Positions 7,592-14,800 are shown, counted from the stretch's first letter. The stretch is 15,335 nt of DNA from Bacteroides sp. (GCA_030152865.1 JASLIW010000009.1:1-15335); one strand, 5' to 3'. Notes: a model not told the origin generated them from the sequence alone. Numbers and translations are program-made.

Positions 7592-8113
7592 ATGAAGAAA
7601 GTACGATGTCCAAAGTGTCAAGGTTCTGTCTTTTTTGATGCTACTAAGTATGAGGTAGGCGAAGCTATAGATCTACAGTGTAAAGAGTGTGCAAAGAAAT
7701 TTCGCATTCGCCTCACGGCCAAGAAACCGACAAAAAAGGTTCAGCTTACGGAAGAAAATATAGTAGCTCCTTTTGGTTATATTTCTGTAATAGAGAATGT
7801 CTTTACCGAGAAGCAGTTGATTCCCTTGCAAGAAGGTGAAAATTTAATTGGACGTCAATCTCCAGGTTCTGATGTTGCTATTCAGATAGTTACGGGTGAT
7901 ATGAGTATGGACCGCCGTCACACCTTGATTTATGCAGAGAAGAATGAGCAGGGTGAGCTTGTATTTACACTAACCGATAACGATAGCATGACAGGTACTT
8001 TCTTGGGTGCAGATGAGATTCTGCCCGGGCACTACAAAGAAATTGAGGCAGGAGCTGTAATCACAGCTGGTGCAACGACTTTTATTCTCTACACTAAGGA
8101 TACAGCTCAATAA
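7592..8113 (+). CDS. zinc-ribbon plus FHA domain protein
   Basis: A 173-residue soluble protein. The N-terminal 40 residues form a zinc ribbon with cysteines at C6, C9, C30 and C33 (CPKC and CKEC), close to the MJ0042 type. A basic linker (about 41-52) leads to an FHA domain, which normally binds phosphothreonine peptides. FHA landmarks are IGR at 86-88, the RRH triad at 108-110, N130/D131 and GTFLG at 135-139. In most FHA domains the residue before the RRH motif is a serine that contacts phosphate; here the sequence is SMDRRH, with aspartate at that place. It follows the HU/SPOR gene by 11 bp and is almost certainly in the same transcript. No protein kinase gene is in the window, so its partner is unknown. 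Confidence 0.88.
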   Translation: MKKVRCPKCQGSVFFDATKYEVGEAIDLQCKECAKKFRIRLTAKKPTKKVQLTEENIVAPFGYISVIENVFTEKQLIPLQEGENLIGRQSPGSDVAIQIVTGDMSMDRRHTLIYAEKNEQGELVFTLTDNDSMTGTFLGADEILPGHYKEIEAGAVITAGATTFILYTKDTAQ

Positions 8114-8187
8114 GTACTCCTTCGTTTTCCTCTTTTTTATTCTCCTTCTTTTCAGCTTTGGGCTCTTCGATTCCAAAAATATTCTTG

Positions 8188-8195
8188 TACCTTTG
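8188..8195 (+). promoter_or_regulatory. candidate -7 box for the DUF4494 gene
   Basis: TACCTTTG matches TAnnTTTG and lies 35 bp before the ATG at 8231, giving a plausible leader of about 30 nt. I see no TTTG at the -33 position, so the call rests on one box. It lies in a 117-bp gap, which supports a new transcription unit starting here. Confidence 0.45.
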
Positions 8196-8230
8196 TATGA
8201 CTATCAATATAAATTAGAAAGATATCTATT

Positions 8231-8704
8231 ATGATGCATAACTGGTTTGAGTGTAAAGTACGCTACGAAAAGATGACAGAAAGTGGCGTTGCCAAAAAAG
8301 TAACAGAACCCTACCTATTTGACGCTTTAAGCTTTACAGAAGCTGAGGCTCGTATAATTGAGGAAATCACTCCTTATATTTCAGGTGAGTTTACCGTATC
8401 TGATATAAAGCGTGCCAACTACAGTGAAATATTTTTTAGCGAAGAAGAGGCAGCTGATCGTTGGTTTAAATGTAAAATTTCTTTTATCACACTGGATGAG
8501 AAAAGTGGTGCAGAGAAGAAGTCGAGTACCTACGTGCTTGTACAAGCAGCTGACTTAAGAGATGCTGTTCGTAAGTTAGATCAAGGGATGGAGGGAAGTA
8601 TGGCAGATTATGAAATCGGATCGGTTGCTGAAACTAAAATCATGGATGTTTACCCTTATGGTGAAAGTACCGCAGGCGACAAACCAGAGTTTGAACAAGA
8701 ATAA
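8231..8704 (+). CDS. DUF4494 family protein, function unknown
   Basis: A 157-residue soluble protein matching my memory of DUF4494, a family found mainly in Bacteroidota. It looks like an internal duplication: NWFECKVRYEKM near residue 4 and RWFKCKISFITL near residue 77 share the W-F-x-C-K-[VI]-x-[FY] pattern, and each is followed by a segment resembling a serine/threonine-rich strand and an alanine-rich helix (LSFTEAEARI and VQAADLRDAV). Two ATGs occur in a row at 8231 and 8234; either could be used. yggS follows after 18 bp, and these two genes are often neighbours in Bacteroides relatives, so they are likely co-transcribed. No catalytic motif is visible. Confidence 0.84.
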   Translation: MMHNWFECKVRYEKMTESGVAKKVTEPYLFDALSFTEAEARIIEEITPYISGEFTVSDIKRANYSEIFFSEEEAADRWFKCKISFITLDEKSGAEKKSSTYVLVQAADLRDAVRKLDQGMEGSMADYEIGSVAETKIMDVYPYGESTAGDKPEFEQE

Positions 8705-8722
8705 CTTTAGAATAGAATAAGA

Positions 8723-9397
8723 ATGAGTATTACTACCAATCTTCAAAAGATACAAAATGGAATACCCCAAGGGGTACGCTTGGTGGCTGTTTCTAAGTTT
8801 CATCCTGTAGAATGTATAGAAGAAGCTTTGCAAGCAGGACAATGTATCTTTGGTGAGAGTAGAGCTCAAGAATTTGAAGAAAAGTACGAGAAATTAGCTC
8901 TACATAAAGAAATAGAGTGGCACTTTATAGGTCATTTACAAAGGAATAAGGTCAAGTTTATAGTACCCTATGTTTCACTGATTCATAGTTTGGATTCGCT
9001 GAGGCTATACCGAGCAATAAATAGAGAGGGCAAGAAGATAAATCGAGTAGTGCCTTGTCTGCTCCAGCTTCACATAGCCGATGAACAGAGCAAATATGGG
9101 TTTTCATACCAGGAGTGTAGAGAGCTACTCCAGCAAGGTTTATGGAAAGAATTTGAATATGTAAAGCTTTGTGGAGTAATGGGCATGGCTACGCTCACCA
9201 ATGATGAGAATAGAGTACGAGAAGAGTTTAGTGGCTTAAAACAGTTTTTTGAAGAAATCAAGGCTGACTTCTTTGCTAATGATCCTGATTTTAAAGAAAT
9301 ATCTATGGGGATGTCCCAAGATTATAAGATAGCTATAGAAGAGGGTAGTACCTTAATTCGAGTAGGAAGTAAAATATTTGGTGAAAGGGCTTATTAA
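8723..9397 (+). CDS. yggS: pyridoxal phosphate homeostasis protein (YggS/PLPBP)
   Basis: A 224-residue protein of the alanine racemase N-terminal-like fold type III family that binds PLP and buffers the cellular PLP and amino acid pools without a known reaction. K25 in VAVSKFHP is the expected Schiff-base lysine. Other family motifs are GESRAQE (44-50, usually GENRVQE), WHFIGHLQRNK (66-76), GVMGMA (151-156), SMGMSQD (194-200) and the phosphate-binding C-terminal LIRVGSKIFGER (211-222). The length is slightly short of the usual 230 or so but complete at both ends. It sits 18 bp after the DUF4494 gene and 59 bp before the dihydroorotate-dehydrogenase-like gene on the same strand. Confidence 0.94.
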   Translation: MSITTNLQKIQNGIPQGVRLVAVSKFHPVECIEEALQAGQCIFGESRAQEFEEKYEKLALHKEIEWHFIGHLQRNKVKFIVPYVSLIHSLDSLRLYRAINREGKKINRVVPCLLQLHIADEQSKYGFSYQECRELLQQGLWKEFEYVKLCGVMGMATLTNDENRVREEFSGLKQFFEEIKADFFANDPDFKEISMGMSQDYKIAIEEGSTLIRVGSKIFGERAY

Positions 9398-9456
9398 TTA
9401 CTTGGAAATAGCGTACTTTAGTTAAAAAGAGACAATACTGAAAATCTATAAGTAAC

Positions 9457-10446
9457 ATGACCGATTTAAAAACAACATTTGCAGGGCTGAGCCTAAGAAA
9501 TCCAATTATAGTGAGTAGCTCGGGCTTAACAAATAGTGCTGAGAAGAATCAAAAGTTGGCAGAGGCTGGTGCTGGTGCTATTGTGTTAAAATCTTTGTTT
9601 GAAGAGCAAATAATGATTGAAACAGATAGGATGTTAAGTCAAAGTGATTCAACTGCCTATCCAGAAGGTGGAGATTACCTACAAGAGTATGTACGTCATC
9701 ACAAATTAAGCGAATACTTATCACTCATTAAGGAAAGTAAGGCTGTTTGTGGAGAGGTGCCTATTATTGCGAGCATCAATTGCTACAGTGACTCTGAATG
9801 GATAGACTTTGCAAAACAGATAGAAGCGGCTGGAGCTGATGCTATAGAGATTAATATTCTGGCTTTACAAACGAGTGCTACTTATCAGTACGGTGCATTT
9901 GAGCAGCGTCATATTGATATATTAAAGCACATCAAAAAAATAGTTACTATTCCTATTATCATGAAGTTGGGTCAGAACTTTACGAACCCTGTCGTTCTTA
10001 TTGAACAGCTTTATGCTAATGGAGCCGATGCTGTGGTTTTATTTAATCGTTTTTACCAACCCGATATAAACATCAATACCATGAAGCACGTATCAGGTTC
10101 TGTATTAAGTAACTCCAGTGAGTTAGCCAACAGTCTGCGTTGGATAGGAATAGCTTCTGCTGCAGTGAATAAAGTAGATTATGCTGCTTCAGGAGGTATA
10201 CACAAACCTGAAGATGTGGTGAAATGCATATTGGCAGGAGCTACAGCTGTTGAGATTTGTAGTGTATTATATAAGAAGTCAGATGAAGAGATTCGTAAAA
10301 TGCTTACCTTCCTAGCAACCTGGATGACAGAAAAGGGTTTTGATAAAATTAATCAATTTAAAGGTATGTTGAATCAAAAGGATGTACGTGGAGCTAATTA
10401 TTTTGAAAGAACACAGTTCTTAAAGTATTTTAGTTCAGCACAGTAA
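9457..10446 (+). CDS. dihydroorotate dehydrogenase-like flavoprotein
   Basis: A 329-residue TIM-barrel protein related to class 1 dihydroorotate dehydrogenases. FMN-site features are present: NPIIVSSSGLT (15-25), K45 in IVLKSLFEE, K170 in IIMKLGQN, and SGGI (245-248) near the phosphate. The catalytic loop of true class 1 enzymes (NLSCPN, with the cysteine base) is missing; the equivalent segment after EINIL (131-135) reads ALQTSATYQYGAF. The protein therefore probably does not make orotate, and its substrate is unknown. Genome annotations usually call this group 'dihydroorotate dehydrogenase-like protein'. Its gene is the last of the 8231-10446 group and is followed directly by a strong terminator. 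A TACTTTAG at 9414-9421 is one mismatch from a -7 box, but without a -33 box I do not call a promoter. Confidence 0.88.
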   Translation: MTDLKTTFAGLSLRNPIIVSSSGLTNSAEKNQKLAEAGAGAIVLKSLFEEQIMIETDRMLSQSDSTAYPEGGDYLQEYVRHHKLSEYLSLIKESKAVCGEVPIIASINCYSDSEWIDFAKQIEAAGADAIEINILALQTSATYQYGAFEQRHIDILKHIKKIVTIPIIMKLGQNFTNPVVLIEQLYANGADAVVLFNRFYQPDININTMKHVSGSVLSNSSELANSLRWIGIASAAVNKVDYAASGGIHKPEDVVKCILAGATAVEICSVLYKKSDEEIRKMLTFLATWMTEKGFDKINQFKGMLNQKDVRGANYFERTQFLKYFSSAQ

Positions 10447-10460
10447 GCTGAGTATGGAAT

Positions 10461-10502
10461 AAAAAAGAGCCACCTATTGAAATTTAGGTGGCTCTTTTTT
10501 TT
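10461..10502 (+). terminator. strong intrinsic terminator after the dihydroorotate dehydrogenase-like gene
   Basis: GAGCCACCTA (10467-10476) pairs perfectly with TAGGTGGCTC (10485-10494) around an 8-base loop, followed by eight Ts (10495-10502). Six As precede the left arm, so it could also work on the other strand. It isolates the upstream group from the nrf operon. Confidence 0.95.
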
Positions 10503-10529
10503 GTATTAATTTAATAATTCAGATATTTG
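10500..10529 (+). promoter_or_regulatory. weak candidate promoter of the nrf operon
   Basis: GATATTTG (10522-10529) is one mismatch from TAnnTTTG, and TTTG (10500-10503) lies 18 bp upstream, slightly short of the usual 19-20. It overlaps the T tract of the preceding terminator. The predicted start near 10535 would put the dyad at 10549-10579 in the leader. An activator-dependent promoter nearer the ATG is an alternative. Confidence 0.35.
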
Positions 10530-10548
10530 TTGTATATTCTAAGTTACT

Positions 10549-10579
10549 TTAAGTGCTTGTCAAACAATCAAGTAGTTAA
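10549..10579. promoter_or_regulatory. imperfect dyad upstream of nrfH, possible operator
   Basis: TTAAGTGCTTG (10549-10559) and CAAGTAGTTAA (10569-10579) are inverted repeats with 9 of 11 positions complementary around a 9-bp spacer. The core is TTG-N9-CAA, one base longer than the classical FNR spacing of TTG-N8-CAA. The centre is near 10564, 46 bp before the nrfH ATG. It is a reasonable regulator site for a nitrite or oxygen response, but the protein is unknown. Confidence 0.5.
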
Positions 10580-10609
10580 GGGTATTTATAATTATAGAAA
10601 TAGTTTATC

Positions 10610-11194
10610 ATGAAGTCGATATTACGCCATATTCCTGTACAGTTCATACTCCCTCTATTTATCGTAGCAGGGCTGGTAGTAGGTTTAGGAGGGTACACGA
10701 TGTATATGTCACGCGCTCACTCTTATCTCTCGGATGATCCAGCTGCTTGTATTAACTGTCATATTATGACTCCTTATTACCAGTCTTGGGATCATAGTTC
10801 ACATGGAAGATGGGCTACTTGTAACGACTGTCATGTACCTCATAACAATGTATTAAACAAGTACTACTTTAAAGCAAAAGATGGTTTGTACCATGCTGCG
10901 GTATTTACGATGAAGGCAGAGCCCCAAAATTTGAGGCCTCGTGATGAAAGCTATGAGGTAATTATGCAAAACTGTATTCGCTGTCATACCCAACTAAACC
11001 AAGATTTTGTAAAAACGGGTATGTTAAGCTATGCAGACACTCAGAAAGGAGAGGGTAAGGCCTGTTGGGATTGTCACAGAGATGTTCCTCACACACAAAT
11101 TAGTAACTTAGCGTCTTCTCCCAATGCAATCGTACCTTTACCTCAATCCCCCGTTCCTGATTGGTTAAAACGTTCAATGAATAAAAACAAATAA
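10610..11194 (+). CDS. nrfH: cytochrome c nitrite reductase small subunit, tetraheme quinol oxidase
   Basis: A 194-residue member of the NapC/NirT family. A short basic N-terminus and one membrane helix (about 12-32) anchor it, with the heme domain in the periplasm. Four heme motifs are seen: CINCH (47-51), CNDCH (71-75), CIRCH (122-126) and CWDCH (152-156). M53, two residues after the first heme histidine, matches the methionine ligand of heme 1 in characterised NrfH. KAKDGLYH (88-95) matches the conserved Lys/Asp region at the quinol site. It oxidises menaquinol and passes electrons to NrfA, the next gene 19 bp away. The length is slightly above the common 150-180 because of a C-terminal tail rich in proline (about 165-194). 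The order nrfH-nrfA, without nrfBCD, is the Wolinella/Desulfovibrio-type arrangement. Confidence 0.96.
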   Translation: MKSILRHIPVQFILPLFIVAGLVVGLGGYTMYMSRAHSYLSDDPAACINCHIMTPYYQSWDHSSHGRWATCNDCHVPHNNVLNKYYFKAKDGLYHAAVFTMKAEPQNLRPRDESYEVIMQNCIRCHTQLNQDFVKTGMLSYADTQKGEGKACWDCHRDVPHTQISNLASSPNAIVPLPQSPVPDWLKRSMNKNK

Positions 11195-11213
11195 TACATT
11201 AACTTAGAATCAT

Positions 11214-12713
11214 ATGTTTAAGAGACTCGGAGAAAAAATACAAAAGAGACCTGCTATTGGTTGGATGATATTCGCAGTAGTTATGGTTGGTGTATTTATA
11301 TTAGGTTTACTAGCTGCTTCGATAACAGAACGTAGAGCAGAAATCGCAACTTTATTTAATAATAAGCGTATTGAAATTAGTGGAATAGAACCTCGAAGTG
11401 AGCAGTGGGGAATTAATTACCCACGTGAATACGAAACTTGGTTAAAGACCGCTGATATGGACTTTACTAGTAAACATATGGGTAATACGCCCTCTGATGT
11501 TTTGGAGGAACGTCCGAGTATGGTTGTGATGTGGGCTGGATATGCGTTTTCACGAGATTACTCAGCTCCTAGAGGACACATGCATGCGATAGAAGATATA
11601 CGTGCTACATTACGTACAGGGACACCAGAAGATGGTGAAGGTGATATGCAACCAGGTACTTGTTGGACGTGTAAAGGTCCTGATGTCCCTCGCTTGATGC
11701 AAGATAAAGGCTTTGAGAATTTTTATAAGGCTAAGTGGAGTGATTTCGGCGCTGAGGTGATGAATCCAATTGGTTGCGCTGATTGTCATGATCCGCAAAC
11801 TATGAATCTAACGATTACGCGCCCTGCCTTAGTGGAGGCATTTGAGCGTAGAGGTATGGATATAACAAAAGCTACTCAGCAAGAAATGCGTACTTTAGTA
11901 TGTGCTCAATGCCATGTTGAATATCACTTTAAAGGAGAAAATAAATATTTGACATTTCCTTGGGATAATGGCTTATCTGTAGAAGATATGGAGCGATTTT
12001 ATGATGAGGCAGAGTTTACTGACTGGACGCATAGCTTGAGTAGAGCTCCTATGCTTAAAGCTCAACATCCAGATTATGAAATTTTCACCATGGGGCCTCA
12101 CTACAAACGTGGTTTAAGCTGCGCAGATTGTCATATGCCCTATAAGTCCGAAGGGGGAATAAAATACTCCAATCATCAAGTGGTAAGCCCCTTGAAGAAT
12201 ATCTCTAATACCTGTCAAACTTGTCATAGAGATAGTGAAGAGGAATTGCGTCAATACGTATATGAGTACCAAGACAAAGCGCTAGAGATCAGAGATCGTA
12301 TTGAAGAAGTATTGCCACAAGTACATATTATGGCTAAAGTAGCTTGGAATCATGGTGCGACAGAAGCTGAAATGGCTAAAGCGCTTAAGCTAATCCGTCA
12401 GGCCCAGTGGAGATGGGATTATGCAGTAGCCTCACATGGTGCTTCTTTTCATGCTCCTGTTGAAACACAACGGGTGTTGGCGCATAGCCTAGATAAATCC
12501 CTACAGGCTCAGATGGAGTTGCAAAAAGTGTTTTTTGCAAAAGGGATAAAGGACTTCGATATGCCAGACATCTCGACAAAATCAAAAGCTCAAGAGTTTA
12601 TTGGTCTGGATATGGAGCAGTTAAAGGCTGATAAAGAGCAGTGGTTAAAAAAAGTACCACCAGTTTGGGTGCAAAAAGCAAAAGAAGAAGGTAAAATTAC
12701 AGCTCAACTGTAA
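11214..12713 (+). CDS. nrfA: ammonia-forming cytochrome c nitrite reductase, pentaheme catalytic subunit
   Basis: A 499-residue periplasmic enzyme that reduces nitrite to ammonium with six electrons. A hydrophobic N-terminal segment (about 15-36) is a signal peptide or anchor. Five heme motifs occur in order: CWTCK (150-154), the active-site heme with lysine as axial ligand, then CADCH (188-192), CAQCH (230-234), CADCH (303-307) and CQTCH (334-338). Catalytic residues known from E. coli have counterparts in R114 (AFSRDY), Y237 (HVEYHF) and H285 (AQHPDYE). E236, Y237, K282 and Q284 fit the conserved calcium site. The C-terminal helical region (about 340-499) has the usual dimer-forming character. 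The CXXCK heme needs a dedicated heme lyase in studied species, and the two genes downstream are good candidates. A terminator-like hairpin follows 22 bp after the stop. Confidence 0.98.
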   Translation: MFKRLGEKIQKRPAIGWMIFAVVMVGVFILGLLAASITERRAEIATLFNNKRIEISGIEPRSEQWGINYPREYETWLKTADMDFTSKHMGNTPSDVLEERPSMVVMWAGYAFSRDYSAPRGHMHAIEDIRATLRTGTPEDGEGDMQPGTCWTCKGPDVPRLMQDKGFENFYKAKWSDFGAEVMNPIGCADCHDPQTMNLTITRPALVEAFERRGMDITKATQQEMRTLVCAQCHVEYHFKGENKYLTFPWDNGLSVEDMERFYDEAEFTDWTHSLSRAPMLKAQHPDYEIFTMGPHYKRGLSCADCHMPYKSEGGIKYSNHQVVSPLKNISNTCQTCHRDSEEELRQYVYEYQDKALEIRDRIEEVLPQVHIMAKVAWNHGATEAEMAKALKLIRQAQWRWDYAVASHGASFHAPVETQRVLAHSLDKSLQAQMELQKVFFAKGIKDFDMPDISTKSKAQEFIGLDMEQLKADKEQWLKKVPPVWVQKAKEEGKITAQL

Positions 12714-12735
12714 ATAAATTTATAAACTAGATTGA

Positions 12736-12768
12736 GAGTGTCCCAAATTCATTTGGGCACTCTTTTTT
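12736..12768 (+). terminator. terminator-like hairpin between nrfA and ccsB
   Basis: GAGTGTCCCAAAT (12736-12748) pairs with ATTTGGGCACTC (12751-12762), leaving one bulged T and a 2-base TC loop, followed by six Ts (12763-12768). The T run ends 5 nt before the ccsB ATG at 12774. It may act as a partial terminator that lowers expression of the maturation genes relative to nrfHA, or as a structure over the ccsB start. Confidence 0.85.
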
Positions 12769-12773
12769 AATGT

Positions 12774-14021
12774 ATGGAAAACAAAGATAGACAGATGTGG
12801 CAGTTTCCTTGGGGATACCGAGAGAGCTTTGTTATTGTACTTGGTCTCTTCATAATAGGAGTGTTACTGCAGTTGAGTTTGGGGAATTTCGACTTCTTGT
12901 TCTTAGCTTACCCCATCAATATGTACTGTGGTATTTTTATGGTACTGAGTCTCTTGTTATTATTGAAGATTCGTAAGACCTCTTTTTATAAATGGTTATC
13001 GGGAGTTCCATTGGCTGTTTCTTTGCTAGCTATGATGCTCTTCCTAACTATGATTATGGGCTTGACTCCTCAGTTAGCGCCTCAGAGTTCAGGGGATGCT
13101 GGTTGGCTTAGTCGTTTGGGTTTTTCTCAAATGACTTCATCTTGGCCTTTTGTTCTCCTCTATCTATTCTTGCTTTATGCCTTAGGAGCTTTGATCATTA
13201 GGCGACTACTTCGTTTCAGAAAGGCTGATGCTGCTTTTTATTTTACACATATTGGATTATGGGTGTTGTTGTTTGCTGCGGGTCTAGGAGCTTCTGATAT
13301 CAAAAGGTATGTGATGTATGTAAATGAAGGACAAGTGGAGTGGAGAGCTTACAATAAGGAGCAAGAGTTAGAAGAGCTACCAATAGCTATTCAATTAAAT
13401 GACTTTATTCTGGAGGAGTATCCTCCCAAACTGGCTATTATCAAATTAGAAACAGGAGCTGTACAACCCGAAAATCGACCAGATCTTTTTCAGATAGATG
13501 AGAAACGAACTCGAGCTAGCTTATGGAATTACGAGCTAGAAGTGGTGGATTACATTCATGAAGCAATGAGAAATAGTGATAGCACCTATACTGAGTTGAA
13601 AATGCCTGGTTCTTGTCCTGCAGCTCAAGTTATACTGAGAAATGGAGACCAGACTCAAAAGGCATGGGTGAGTAGTGGTAATCAAGCTCAGCTTTATATG
13701 ACTATGCCTATTGATGATACATACGCTCTTGTTATGACCCAACCAGAACCCAAGCGGTTTATCTCAGATATTGAGGTGTTTACCCCTGATGAGAAGCGTG
13801 TGCATACTCGCTTGGAGGTGAATAAACCTCTACGTGTGGGTAGATGGACTGTTTATCAATACGGTTATGATAATCAAGCTGGAAAAATGTCTAGCTATTC
13901 AAGCTTTGAACTAGTTTATGATCCTTGGCTATCTTGGGTTTATGTTGGTATTTTTATTTTAGCTTTAGGTTGTGTTATTTTACTTTGGACAGGAAGTAAG
14001 AAGAAAGGAGGTTTACGATGA
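12774..14021 (+). CDS. ResB/CcsB-like cytochrome c biogenesis membrane protein (N-terminal part of a split NrfI)
   Basis: A 415-residue membrane protein. Hydrophobic segments lie at about 18-38, 42-64, 77-97, 124-144 and 155-172, then a large non-membrane region (about 175-385) and a last helix (about 386-406) with a basic KKKGGLR tail. This is the ResB/CcsB plan of system II: several helices plus a periplasmic domain that helps deliver reduced heme. FTHIGLWVLL (157-166) includes H159, a candidate heme-path histidine. Its end overlaps the ccsA start by 4 bp (ATGA), and together they resemble the fused NrfI/CcsBA synthase. An alternative start at the ATG of residue 8 (12795) would remove a charged stretch and lie further from the hairpin. 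Similarity in the periplasmic domain is too weak for me to name residues. Confidence 0.85.
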   Translation: MENKDRQMWQFPWGYRESFVIVLGLFIIGVLLQLSLGNFDFLFLAYPINMYCGIFMVLSLLLLLKIRKTSFYKWLSGVPLAVSLLAMMLFLTMIMGLTPQLAPQSSGDAGWLSRLGFSQMTSSWPFVLLYLFLLYALGALIIRRLLRFRKADAAFYFTHIGLWVLLFAAGLGASDIKRYVMYVNEGQVEWRAYNKEQELEELPIAIQLNDFILEEYPPKLAIIKLETGAVQPENRPDLFQIDEKRTRASLWNYELEVVDYIHEAMRNSDSTYTELKMPGSCPAAQVILRNGDQTQKAWVSSGNQAQLYMTMPIDDTYALVMTQPEPKRFISDIEVFTPDEKRVHTRLEVNKPLRVGRWTVYQYGYDNQAGKMSSYSSFELVYDPWLSWVYVGIFILALGCVILLWTGSKKKGGLR

Positions 14022-14800
14022 CTTGGGATGCTTTTATCTATTTTGCATTAGCTACTGTGGTATTGTGGCTGCTGAGTGCTTTTCTTATTTTTAAGGAGGC
14101 CTATACTAAGTTTGCTAAGTTTTTTACAGTTTTGGGTATAGCTATCTTTTTCTCCTTTATTATTGGATTATGGATTGGTCAGGCACGACCACCTTTGCGA
14201 ACGATGGGAGAAACTCGCTTGTGGTACTCTTTTTTTATAGCAATTGTAGGTTTACTTACCTATTACCGCTGGCGATACAAGTGGTTATTATCGTTTTCGA
14301 ATGTTGTAGCATCGGTGTTTGTTGTGGTGAATATTTTAAAACCAGAGATTCACTCAACTAACTTAATGCCTGCACTACAAAGCTATTGGTTTATACCCCA
14401 TGTGACTGTCTATATTCTCTCTTATGCCATGATGGGTGCTGCAACTATCACCTCTTTTATTCAGTTACGCAACTACAAGAAAGGACGTGTTGATCAGCGA
14501 TTGTATGAATTATTAGACAACTTGGTCTATGTAGGTTTGGCATTCCTATTACTAGGTATGTTAATGGGCGCTATTTGGGCTAAAGAGGCTTGGGGACACT
14601 ATTGGTCCTGGGATCCCAAAGAAACTTGGGCTTTTGTAACTTCATGTGGTTATTTACTCTATATACATATGCGATTACGTAATTCGCACCCTAAAGCTAC
14701 TTTGTGGGTATTGAGTGTCTCTTTTGTCTTGCTGATGATTACCTGGGTAGGTGTTAATTATCTTCCAGCCGCTCAGGGTAGTGTGCATGTTTACTCCTAG
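14018..14800 (+). CDS. ccsA: CcsA-type cytochrome c heme lyase subunit
   Basis: A 260-residue integral membrane protein of the CcsA/CcmC/CcmF heme-handling superfamily. The tryptophan-rich WWD segment is at 192-204 (WGHYWSWDPKETW). Flanking histidines that ligate heme in this family are likely H128 (FIPHVTV) and H217 (LYIHMRL). RPPLRTMGETRLWY (57-70) matches the usual conserved stretch after the second helix. About seven or eight membrane segments are visible. With the ResB-like partner it should transport heme and join it to the apocytochrome cysteines outside the membrane. Its position after nrfHA, and the need for special handling of the NrfA CXXCK motif, suggest a NrfI-type role, although it may serve all c-type cytochromes of the cell. 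The 4-bp overlap with the upstream gene implies coupled translation. Confidence 0.93.
   Translation: MTWDAFIYFALATVVLWLLSAFLIFKEAYTKFAKFFTVLGIAIFFSFIIGLWIGQARPPLRTMGETRLWYSFFIAIVGLLTYYRWRYKWLLSFSNVVASVFVVVNILKPEIHSTNLMPALQSYWFIPHVTVYILSYAMMGAATITSFIQLRNYKKGRVDQRLYELLDNLVYVGLAFLLLGMLMGAIWAKEAWGHYWSWDPKETWAFVTSCGYLLYIHMRLRNSHPKATLWVLSVSFVLLMITWVGVNYLPAAQGSVHVYS

Noticed and set aside
9457..10446. True dihydroorotate dehydrogenase (pyrD)
   Set aside because: The catalytic NLSCPN-type loop with its cysteine is absent.
10556..10572. Canonical FNR box upstream of nrfH
   Set aside because: The half-sites are TTG and CAA with a 9-bp spacer, not TTGAT-N4-ATCAA; only a generic dyad is supported.
14170..14361. 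63-residue plus-strand reading frame within ccsA
   Set aside because: It is in another frame of a clear CcsA coding region and has no independent support.
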